Origin: Cubamyces lactineus
Lineage: Eukaryota; Basidiomycota; Agaricomycetes; Polyporales; Polyporaceae
Length of the DNA stretch: 64,000 nt
NCBI GenBank assembly: GCA_022376465.1
Contig: JACDTU010000008.1
Coordinates: forward strand, 1,605,683-1,669,682
Direction of reading: 5' to 3'
Shown here: positions 1-9,506 of the stretch, piece by piece
How the letters are laid out: the number at the start of each line of letters is the position of its first letter
Position numbering within the stretch: position 1 is the first letter of the stretch
Program-made: the position numbers and the translations under genes
The notes under the pieces: model-generated
Told to the model about the DNA's origin: nothing
Seen by the model: only the letters and a program-made list of their open reading frames with translations
The model's database searches: none

Positions 1-2473
1 CGCTGCCAGAACTCGCGGAGGGTGCGGCGGGAGCCGTCGCTGGAGGTTTGGCAAAGAAGTTTGGCACCGACCCTGATGCTTGAGTGTCCGACTTGTTGGT
101 AGCCGACGGCGCCGTAGTTGTGGCAGGAGTCGTGGCGGGAGGCGCGGCAGAGGCGGGAGTACTACTGGGGGCAGAAGATGACGGGAAAGGGAACAACGGC
201 GCGGCTGGCTTGGTGGATCCAGAGGGCGCCGTAGCAGGGTTCGAGCTAGGAACGCTCAACTTCGGCATTTCCGCAGTAGGCTTGCTTGGCTGTGCCGATG
301 TCGAGGGAGGCGCGAAGCTGAATGAGGGCACAGTGGGTTGTGGTGTCAACTCTGGCTTTTTGGCTGTTGCCGTCGGCGCGGATGGTGCCGCCCCGAACGA
401 CGTAGAAGTTGTCGCTGGAGCAGTCGTAGCCGCTGGCGCAGACGTCACCTTGGCTTGCTGTTGCTGTTTCTCCCTAATTTTCGACATAGCGGCAGCCTCG
501 AGGTCCTGCTTCTCCCACTTCGAGTAAGACTTCGACTTCTGTAGCTTGGGACTGTCAGACGCTGGCGACGCTGGGACTTGATATACGGTCGAAATGCGGC
601 GACTCGAAGTAACGGGAGAGGGCGCAAGCACGCTCAGACGTAATGGGTTCCCAGTGATGGATTGTCGCAGCGATCCCCTCTTAGCCGGACTCTCTCTAGA
701 TGCCATCGTTGAAGACCAGAGAAGGTTCTTGCCAGCTTTTGACGGAGAATCCTGAACCAATGGTCAACATGATGATCCATCATGAACGGACTGAACTTAC
801 CGGAACGCTGGTGGGGGTTTGCGGTTCTGGGGAAGGTGGTGCATCTTGCCATGCTAGTTCGTGCCGCTCCTTCGCGGCTTGATACTCCTCTTCAGTGAGC
901 CAAGTCTCCACGTAAACATCGACATTGGCACGGCGGTCGGGATGTTGGGAATCACTCGGCTGAATGCGTGGATCAGAGCCTCGCCCAGACTTACGTTTAC
1001 ATGAACTTACCATAGGAAATCGGGACCGGGACTTCTTGACCAGTTCTTGACGTAGTCTCTGGCCATTGGGTCCGACTTTGTACCTGACACCATTCGCCTC
1101 CCATTCTTCTCCGATGCGCCTGCCTTTGCACAGAGGGTCGTTCGAGACGGGTATAGCATCCTCGTCAGACCGCTTGCCACGTTTCTTCCGCATTGACTCC
1201 CGCGTTGGCCGCTCGGCTTCGGAATCGTCGCTATCGTGAGAGTCAAGATCGCGAACGCGCTTCTGGCCACGAGATAAGGACTGCGATAGCTTGTTCGAGA
1301 CTATCCGCCTTCGTCGCTGTCGCTCAGGCTTCTCGTCTTCGTCCATGAAGGAGTCCTCGCCACCAAAGGTAGAGCCAGCCTCGGCCCGATCGCGCTTCTT
1401 CCCTCGTACGTTGGACGGGAAGTCTTCTAGGTCGCCATCCAGGTCATCTTCATCCATCCCGTCCTCGGATGTATCGGCTGAGTTGTCGATGGATACTTTA
1501 CGTGCCCTCTTGTCACGTCGCTCTGCACGAATGAAAGCAAGGCCTTCATCGTCCTCGAGACTAGCCACACGCTTGGATCCGCGCTTGGTGGGTCCCACAT
1601 GTTGCTCAGCGTCCATACGAGGATCTTGCCATTCAGGCGCCTCAGCCATATTGACGACCTTTTCTCCTTCTACTCGAGACTTCTTGGCCAGCGTCTCCGA
1701 ACCAACGTCCATCTCATCATCGAGGGCATGTTTGCCGCGAACATTACGCGTGGCTGCGACGTGTGCACCACCGTTCGAACCGGAGCCGGTTGAACGAACA
1801 GGAGCCTGAGGAGCGCCGCTTTGAAGGGACCTTGAGGCAGGTAGATCATAACTGGGCGGAGCGTCAAGAGGGGCGTTCGTGGGAGACTACATGAGAATGC
1901 TGTACCTGTCGTGTCCAGGGTTAAGAGACGTAGAAGCATAGCCATTCTGGTATCCGGTAGAGGTGCCAGCGGGAGATGATAGGAATGCTGCAGCTATGGA
2001 AAGGTATATGTCTGCACTTCGATTGCTAGGCCATTGACCAGAGATTGTACTTACGGGTCACAGTGTCTGAAGGTCGCGGAGGGAAATGCTGGCCGTCTTC
2101 CATGGGAGCTTCTTGTGGGGCCTGGCGAGTAGTAGAGCCCCTTCCCTCACGTTTCTTCCGAGCTTGCAACGCAGCAGCGTAGGCGACATTGAACGGTCTA
2201 TGGTCATCATCTGGAATGCCGTGGCGGCGACGCATCGCCCTTGAGAAACGGTCAGCCACGGTAGGATATGGCAGGATTTTCTGGCACTCACTTTCGATAC
2301 CTAGTCTCCCTCCATTGCCTATAGTGTGGTGCTATACGAACCCATGCGATCGCTGCGACTGTTACGAAACCAAGGAGAAGGGTCATGCGCCCAGGATCGG
2401 ACCAGAAGGGAGGACGTGGAGGTGAGACCTGGATGCGTCCTCCGAGGATGTCGGCCGATTCATCGCTGTGCAT
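1..2473 (-). CDS. Putative membrane-anchored FG-like nucleoporin (3' end outside window)
   Basis: Multi-exon gene, start codon at 2473-2471, running off the left edge. Exon joins that keep one frame: donor after 'RYRK' near 2307, donor after 'DTVT' near 2052, a 54-base intron near 1912-1859, one near 1011 and one near 800. In order the protein shows a short N-terminus, one hydrophobic segment at about residues 30-50 ('MTLLLGFVTVAAIAW'), basic stretches, a long acidic and KR-rich region resembling nuclear localisation signals ('KRGSKR', 'RQRRRR'), then a Ser/Pro/Ala/Thr-rich C-terminus with spaced aromatic motifs (SFG, SFSF, FPF, NFF). One membrane span, then NLS-like clusters, then an FG-like tail is the layout of a pore membrane nucleoporin. 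I recognise no family domain, so the function is inference; a nuclear-envelope protein of another kind is the main alternative. Confidence 0.5.
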
Positions 2474-2906
2474 GACGTATACAAAGGTTGACCGGAGTCC
2501 CTAGCGCGTATAGACTTCGCGTCCCGGGGCGTCGAAGTGGCACGACGGCAAGCGGGAGAGGGACAGGTAAGTGGAAGATGGTGGCAGTAAGTAAGATTTG
2601 GGCGCACGTTGGACCGACGCCGGCGGAGCTACAACACTTGCCGTGTATGGCCAAAGCGTGCTCGGCAATTGCCGGGCCGTACTGAACTTCCTCTGACAAT
2701 TGACGCTCTGACCCTGCTCGACGACTCCCGGAAGACAAGCTCGGAGCGCACACGACGTTCTTCATGTGCATCGACGTGGCGGCCTTGTGGAAAGAGCCCG
2801 AGAGTTCTTCCATGACATCTCCAGGAAGTACGCTGGACTTCGTGTGGCTGATCATTGATGTCGTCACTTTCGCCGTGTAATCAAATAAGAATTGGAGAAG
2901 GAAGCG
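2474..2906. other. Gene-free stretch upstream of the nucleoporin candidate
   Basis: About 430 bases between the start of the nucleoporin candidate and the end of the tentative small gene. Only short open frames without splice or family support are seen. It probably holds the promoter and 5' leader of the minus-strand gene. Forward-strand GTAAGT words at about 2569, 2589 and 2912 could be chance, because no matching exon is recognised. Confidence 0.3.
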
Positions 2907-3281
2907 TCAGTAAGCGGGTAAGTATAGACAAGCAGTATCGGATCCGAGAGGCGTTTCTACAACGTGAGGGATGGCCGGCTGGTACGCGTATGGACATTGG
3001 GCAGGAGCCGCGGGACGGGTACTGTTCTGCCAATGTGGTATGGTAAAACAGCTGAGATGAGACCCAGCTGCACCTCCGGCAAATCCGGCGGCTCCTATGC
3101 GACAGAGGGAGGGCGTGGACTAGGTGTCCCGAGACCCCTGGACTAAGGCCTTCGCGTCTGAAGAGAAAAGTATTCACGCGTGTAGTTGTTGATGGATGGG
3201 GAAGACGTTGCCGCACTCACCGACAGCATAATCCTGCTTGCCACGTGGGAACCCGTCGTGCTCATATAGCGCGACGCTCAT
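2907..3281 (-). CDS. Tentative small two-exon gene of unknown function
   Basis: Exon 1 (3281-3221) encodes about 20 residues starting 'MSVALYEHDGFPRGKQDYAV' and ends at a strong GTGAGT donor. Joining to an AG near 3095 keeps an open frame through an Ala/Gly segment ('GAAGFAGGAAG') and a Pro-rich segment ('STRPAAPAQCPYAYQP') to a TGA at 2909-2907, giving roughly 80 residues. The 126-base intron is long for this window and may hide a further small exon. I recognise no family. The start codon is 88 bases from that of cytochrome b5 on the other strand, so the two would share a promoter. Exon 1 is fairly convincing; the rest is weak. Confidence 0.3.
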
Positions 3282-3369
3282 TTGTCGCCCATCACTCCAG
3301 TCGTCTCCGTCGACTCCCCAGTGTCACTCTTCCCCTTCCCCTTGTCCCCTTCCTTTCCTCCTCTCCGCA

Positions 3370-4044
3370 ATGGCCTCCAAGCTTGTTACCTACGCCGATC
3401 TCAAGGCGCACTCCACTAAGGACAGCCTATACCTCCTTCTGCACGAGAAGGGTATGCGACACAGCTTATCTCCGTACATGGCATGACAGCTCACGGCCGC
3501 CTTCAGTGTACGATGTCACAAAATTCATGGATGAGGTGAGCTACAGAGCTTCCGACATGTGTCTCTATGATAGAGACTGATCCGTCACAAGCACCCTGGA
3601 GGCGACGAGGTCATTCTCGCGGAGGCCGGTGAGTCCTAACGTGCCTGTACCCTTGTCTGGGTTAGGCTAAACTCCGCGTGCAGGTCGTGATGCCACTGAG
3701 GCATTTGAAGATGTTGGCCACTCCGACGAGGCCCGTGTAATTCTTAAGGATCTGTTTGTTGGTGACTTTGAAAAGACAGACGTACGTACACTTTACTTTC
3801 CGGTGGTCGGCGTCGTTCTGAAAGGGCGCGTGTGCTTTGTAGGAGCTCAAGACGAAGGGGCCTTCATCCTCTTCCTCCAGCAGCGCGGTTAACACTGCTG
3901 TTGAGCAGGGCTCGAAGTACGTCTACGTCATGTGCTACGTCGCGAACCGTGCTAACTTGCATTGGCAGCATGATGTACTTTGTCCCTCTTGCTATGCTCG
4001 GTGCCTACTTTGCATGGCGCTACTACTCGAGCGGTTCGCTATGA
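3370..4044 (+). CDS. Cytochrome b5, tail-anchored
   Basis: Six short exons (3370-3451, 3507-3535, 3592-3628, 3684-3781, 3843-3916, 3969-4044) join in frame to a protein of about 130 residues. The heme-binding fold is clear: '[16 protein letters not shown]' carries the first axial histidine (HPGG) and 'DVGHSDEAR' the second. A Ser-rich linker follows, then a C-terminal hydrophobic anchor ('[16 protein letters not shown]') ending in a short polar tail, as in ER tail-anchored cytochrome b5. It carries electrons to desaturases, sterol enzymes and P450s. The length matches the family. Which of several fungal paralogues this is cannot be told from the sequence. Confidence 0.95.
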
Positions 4045-4477
4045 TCTTCCCACTGCTCTTTCTCATTACCTGCCTTCATCATACATTCATTGGTCCGTAT
4101 TCACTGTGGTTAGATATATCCCTTAATTAGTTCTGCTGTTACCTCGTTGACCCTTGTGTGACCTGGGCGCGCTCATTCTCAGAAGGAGTGCACGTGTCCT
4201 TCCAACTGTGGCTCTTTGCAACAATCGTACGATTTCGGCGCGCGTTCATAGAGCACCAGAACAGCTGGAAGGGTTCGAGGCTTTTGTACTATTGCCGTAA
4301 GATTGGACGGAGGAGATACAAGATGTACCTAGGAGACGAGACAACATCGTACGTCCTAACAGCGTATTGCAATTGGTAGGAGACCCTGTTCAATACCGGT
4401 ACCGCTGCGAGGAATTCCACGGCGGGCGCTTGCGTAACTCTCTGTCTTCGACCACCACGCTCCACCACGACGTCGTC
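4045..4477. other. Gene-free stretch between cytochrome b5 and the TRAPP subunit
   Basis: About 430 bases between tandem same-strand genes. It should hold the cytochrome b5 3' UTR and the promoter of the next gene. I see no convincing TATA element, repeat or coding exon. Confidence 0.3.
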
Positions 4478-5108
4478 ATGCCGCCTCAATTGAGGTTGAA
4501 CGCGGTCGCGTTTGTCTCTCCACAAAACCATCCCATCCTCATCCGCACATTCGTTCAGGGGCAGGATGAGCTGAAGTACCATTACATCGCACATACCAGC
4601 CTCGATGTCATCGACGAACGCAGTGCGTTGGGCCTGCCATCGTGAGTGCCCTCTCAAAGTCTAACCTTGGTGCCCTCGTCTTCCCCCTGGGCTTGGCGCC
4701 GCCAGTCACGGCCGCAATTGCGTCGAAGTCCACAGAATGTTATCTAAACTTGCTGTACACGATGGAGGACGTCGCGGTCTATGGCTACATGACGCCATTG
4801 AAAGTCAAGGTCATCGTCGCTTTGGCCCTGACCGATGCCGTCGTGCGAGATGCCGATGTCCTCACGGTGCGTACCTTCTCATTACGTCGGAAGCTCGCCT
4901 CATTGGAACGTATCCTCAGATATTCAGAGCGCTTCATACGGCTTACCGGCAGTCGGTGGCAAATCCGTTCCTCAGATTGAACGCACCCATCGATGGGTAC
5001 AACGACCACGCTGTCCTGCTCGCCGCAGGCAGTCCGAAGTGGAAGGCCTTCAGAAAACGCGTAGACGACATAGGCAAGGCCGTAGGTGCTGTAGCAGTTG
5101 CTGGTTGA
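4478..5108 (+). CDS. TRAPP complex subunit, TRAPPC2L/Tca17-like (sedlin family)
   Basis: Three exons (4478-4622, 4706-4866, 4920-5108) join in frame to about 164 residues. The N-terminus has the longin-like sedlin pattern ('LNAVAFVSPQNHPILIRTF', then 'YHYIAHTSLDVIDER'). The middle has 'CYLNLLYTMEDVAVYGY' followed by 'KVKVIVALALTD', typical of TRAPPC2L rather than TRAPPC2. The third exon gives the terminal helix ('IFRALHTAYRQSVANPF'). An alanine/valine-rich tail of some 40 residues extends past the usual end. The protein should act in TRAPP tethering complexes, which activate Rab GTPases at the Golgi. It is convergent with the RTP1 homologue, with about 300 bases between stop codons. Confidence 0.88.
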
Positions 5109-5413
5109 CAAACGACATCTTTCATGCCCGAACTCGCGTGACTCTGTGGTGTGCGACTGTAGCACCGGTTCATCCTCGGTTCAGACAGTGACCATTCCCA
5201 CCACTGTCTGAAGAGAATGCCCAGGTCTTCACCGTGTGACACCTGAAGGCACGAACCAAGATGAAAAGCTGCCTTTTTATTGACTCAGTATCCTTGACCG
5301 CACCGGTGCTGAGACAGATACGGGGCATACATTCACGGGCCCGTGCTTCCCTACTTCGTAACTTCTCCTTACTCAAGCAATGGCATCATCCCGCTTCCTG
5401 CATTCAGACAAAA
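5109..5413. other. Short convergent intergenic region
   Basis: About 305 bases between the stop codons of two converging genes. It presumably holds both 3' UTRs. No gene, repeat or RNA signature is visible. Confidence 0.3.
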
Positions 5414-8400
5414 TTACAGTCCGACGATGGCTTCGGCCAGCTGATCCAAGCCCTCCACTGCTTCACGTGCCATCACGCGCACCACGTCGTCCGCGTCCGT
5501 AGCGGCGATGTAGCCCAATGTCGTCTTTGCACGGCGCAGGATTTCAGGTGGGAAAAGAAGGCCATCGGCATGACCGGTCTCGTAGACGCGGGTGGTGCAC
5601 GCGTTAGTCAACAACGTCAGGAAGTGCAGTGCCGCGCGGCGGAGCGGAGGGAACTTTGAGTTCGTGGACGTTGGCTGCGAATCCATCGTACCAGGCGGCT
5701 GACTAGCAGTTTTTCCTGCACCTTCGTTGGCGTCCGCTTCCGTGTCGGATCGTGGCGCAGGTTTGCGCTGGGCCGCGGGGACTGATTCGACCTGCAAAAG
5801 GTCTATCATGGCGTCCGAGAGCTCGATGGCATACGGCAGGACTGCGAGTGCATTTGTCTTGACGCACTGCGCCAACAGCGATACTGCAGACGTCCGTAGA
5901 ACCGTGGGGAAATGGGAAGCCCGGATGACTCGGAACAGTGGGGGAACGAGCATCACGGCTGGGAAGTATCGTCAGAGACGTTGGTTGGCCTATAGGAAGA
6001 GACGGTGACCGGGACGTACCGTAAGAAGGCAACGCTTCTCCGCACCGTCTGATCACCTGGCCCAAAGCCTCTCCGACCCGCGTCCGCATGTCGACATCGT
6101 GCTGCGACATCGTACTCGCGCTGAGGCCATCGAGCCCTTCTGAATAAACGTTGACCAGGTTCCGCAGCACGTCCTTGCCGAAGCCGTCGACCATCGCGGA
6201 AAGACCCTGCACGGCGTTCAGGAACATGTACGAGTCATCGTCCTGCACCGACTGCATGAAGATGGATAGAACCCCGGGAACTAGCGCAGGCTCGATGGCG
6301 GGCCCCACCAGCTGTCCGGAGGCGTCCCTACGCGCTGAGACAAGTTGCCGGAGAAGCATGAGGCCATGGGCACGGACAGGGAGAAGTTGGTCCTGCAAGA
6401 GCTTGAGCGCCTTCTGGTATGTCTCCCGAGGATCCTCTTCTCCTGAAGCGGACTTCGATGGTCGGTGGGCAGTAGAGTCAGAGGTCGACGCGAGACGAGC
6501 GGTCATAACCATTCTGGCTTCGCGAGCAAGCCCCCGTAGTTGTTCTTCAGGAGCCTTAGACAGAGGCTCCAGCAGCGAGAAGATATCATTGAGCACGGGA
6601 GCAGTCCGTGCAGACAAGTCGGGATTCGCTATGGTACTGTGAGCATCAAGAACGAAGGCCTCCCGTAGCTGCTTACCTTCGAGGACAGAGAGAAGCAGCT
6701 TCACAGCGGTTGTCGTCATATCATCAGATCCGTGCTCTTGGTCGCCATCCTCGTCGTCACTATCGCCTTCCTCGTCTTCGTCGTCAGTGACAGATTCTTC
6801 ATCTGAGACGATACGGAGGTCTTCCATGCGCAGTCCAGTGGCTGAGTTTGACTGCCCCGCAGAGGGTCGTACCGACTGGCGCGGATTTTCCAACGCATGC
6901 TTGACAAAGGTCAAGATGTGTTCTGGCTTCTTCAGGACGCTCGATGCGTCATCCGTTGTTAGCTGCTTTTGAATCTGGAGGACCAGCTGTAGGTACAACA
7001 GCGTCCTGATAGCTATGTGTAAGTCTTTCTGCCCCGGGTCGAAGGAGTGGTTACGCACTTGACCGGGTCCGGGTCCTTTTGCGTCCTTGAATCGCGATAT
7101 GCTTCCAAAAGCTGTACAAAGAGTTCCGACGAGACATCTGACCGGTCTATCTCCTTGAGGAACCGAACGAGTCGGACGGGATCAGGCTTTAGACCCAGAA
7201 GATTAGAGTCAACGTCAAACTCCCCGGCGGCCTCCGCCTCCTTGAGACTTTGCGGCGTAAAGAGTGAAAGGGGCTGTCCATCATCCGCACTGTCCCTGAA
7301 GAGGGTTCATTACGTGAGTAGCACAAGACTTCTGTTATGTTCTCCCATGTACGTACCCCTCGACACGGGATATTTCTCCAGCGACGTCAACGCGCCAGTC
7401 GCTGCCCTCCCCGCCTATGATCCGCCAGATGGTGCCAATGACGTCTTCGCTACTGACGAGCCTACCCCATGTCGAAAGCAGGCCTTTGATACCTTCACGT
7501 AGAATAGGGTCGGCCGCCTTAGCCCCGTCGAGACATGCGTATAACGAGTACAGCGACGGGACAATGGGCGTGAGAAGGGCTGTAATGAGGTGAGGCGACG
7601 GATCGGTGTTGATGAGAAGGACTTGAATTGTATTTAGTGATGCTTTCGGGGACATGCTTCCGGCACCTGAAAACCGTTATGAGTAATCATCCTTCATAGC
7701 GAAGCTACGTGATGCAGCTTACCACTTATGATAGGGCCGTGCAGCACAGGGAAGACCAATTGCATTGTGCTCTCCTTAATTTGAGCGTTTTCTTCGTTTG
7801 TCATCATGCGTGATAGCGAGAACGCGATAGCCCGACGGTACGAGTGTGGAAGGGCTCGTTCCTCCAGGCTCAACAGCGTCAACATTCGTGGCAAGATGAT
7901 GTTCAGATATTCCTGTATGACAAGTGAACATCAAGCGACGTGGCAGGTTCGACGCACAAGTACTTACTTGCGGCATCATTCCTGCAGGAATGGTGCCCAG
8001 TAAGCGGGCAACGTGTTCTAGCTTGTCAAGTGCAACATCTTCTCCTGATGCTTCCTCTTCGCCGAATACTGACTCGCACAATCCACGAATACCTTCCGGG
8101 CGGAGCAATTGGCGGCTTAAGAGGAACGTACAAGCCTTCCGCACATACGGGAGTGAAGACGATGTGCTCGTGAGCGCCAGGCCAATTGCAGATATAACGT
8201 GCGCAGCAGGCAATCTACAGATGTTTCAGTCAGTGCGTGCAGCACAACACACGATCAAGTTACCGACCTTGATATAAGGTGCATGACTAAAGGCCGAATC
8301 TGGTCTGCAGTGCGGATTGAATCCGAGGATAGAGACTTCGGTAACCATCCCACCACTATACAAGGGACTACAAGGTCAGATAGCTGACGATTGAGGAGCG

Positions 8401-8974
8401 CTGCAGTGACAGCCGATTGAGCAATTGGTGCTCCTGGTCCTCGGGGAAGGACAAGAGCAAGCAATCGTGAGGCGATGGTAGAGACCGTCGAGAAGTCATG
8501 AGGGAGCCCGGTCAGGTCTATGATGCTGGCACGAGCTATAGCTTTAGATGTGGAAGTAGATGGTACCGCGGCAACTATTCTCTGTAAGAGCGGTTCTACA
8601 GCCCACTTGAACACAATAGACAAGAGAGTCCGGATCAAGCCCATATCTCGCGTTCCGACGAGTGGTTGGTCGCTTCCGGAGGCGCTTTCTGCAGATGCTA
8701 CTTCTCTAGTGGCCGAATCGGAAATTTCTGGCGCTTGTAAACGTTCGTGGAGGAGTTCCAACAGGAATAGCGCTTCTAGGGCGGTGCGCTGCTGAAGCGT
8801 TTCTAAGTCAGCGTTGTCTTTCTGAACATCCTTGCCGAGTAGGGTCCCATATTCAGTGAGCCTTCTTCGCAAAACGCTTTGAAGATCTGAGGGCCTTGCT
8901 TCAGATGGTGATCCTGACGGTCCCGTCAAGATGCCAGCAGCCCGAAGGAGATCATTAAGGTCCAGTGCGACCAT
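5414..8974 (-). CDS. RTP1/TANGO6-like HEAT-repeat protein (RNA polymerase II nuclear import)
   Basis: Long multi-exon gene, start codon at 8974-8972, stop at 5414. An exon 5' of this start would meet an in-frame stop, which favours this start. The protein is helical and HEAT-like throughout, roughly 1000 residues. The C-terminal half carries the RTP1-family blocks: 'ALKLLQDQLLPVRAHGLMLL', then 'DDSYMFLNAVQGLSAMVDGF', then 'TRVGEALGQVIRRCGE'. A terminal block starts at 'PPLFRVIRASHFPTVLRTSA' and ends with 'LRRAALHFLTLL'. An acidic loop ('DDEDEEGDSDDEDGDQE') near 6730-6790 interrupts the repeats. In yeast, Rtp1 helps import assembled RNA polymerase II; the animal relative is TANGO6. Family assignment rests on the C-terminal blocks. 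Confidence 0.8.
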
Positions 8975-9506
8975 TGCAAAGCCCAATGGAGTCCTATGTG
9001 AACGAGGACATGAGAAAAGATCATAAACGCGTCGGAGGCTAACGAGTCTTGGAACCACGTACCGTAACAAATGGCCGTGGGGAGAGGAAGGCTAGACGCC
9101 GATGTATGGGTGCCTATGTGGTCAGATTGATCGAGATTTGTAAAGCGTTGCGGTCGGGCGCTAGCAGACAACTCTCCTCCGGAACACGACGCACTTGTGA
9201 ATCTGGCGACATATTGCAGGCAGGCAGACGAAGCAAGTATTAGCTGACTTTCATATCACTCAAGGTTTGCAGAAGGTATATCGCGGATCCTCCATTAGAG
9301 CTCCAACCATGCCTAGCCCGGCGGAAGTGAAGGCTTCCAGGGTGCACATGCCCCGCACACGCCTCCTGCCATATCCTGTTTACCGCAGCAGCGCCTTGCT
9401 AGGCAGACTACTGCGTGTTTGGCAGGATACTCTAGCACTACTATATAACCGTTAGCACACCCCCAAACTGCAAGGCGCTACTGCCATCGCTCCTTTTCTT
9501 TTCACC
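8975..9506. promoter_or_regulatory. Divergent promoter region between RTP1 and RBR genes
   Basis: About 530 bases between divergent start codons. A TATATAA element at 9442-9448 sits about 60 bases before the RBR start codon and is a good TATA box for it. On the RTP1 side, open frames near 9171-9070 do not splice in frame into the first coding exon, so they are probably 5' UTR. Confidence 0.5.

Noticed and set aside
84..527. Plus-strand ORF rich in Ala, Gly and Val
   Set aside because: It is the antisense of the Ser/Pro/Ala-rich nucleoporin candidate tail; its start codon is not ATG and no splice or family support exists.
1893..1945. Separate short gene ending in an in-frame TAG near 1890
   Set aside because: The stop lies inside a 54-base GT..AG intron; removing it joins the upstream and downstream exons in one frame.
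2460..2867. Minus-strand ORF of 135 codons upstream of the nucleoporin start
   Set aside because: It is in a different frame from the nucleoporin, lacks a donor to join it, and shows no recognisable pattern.
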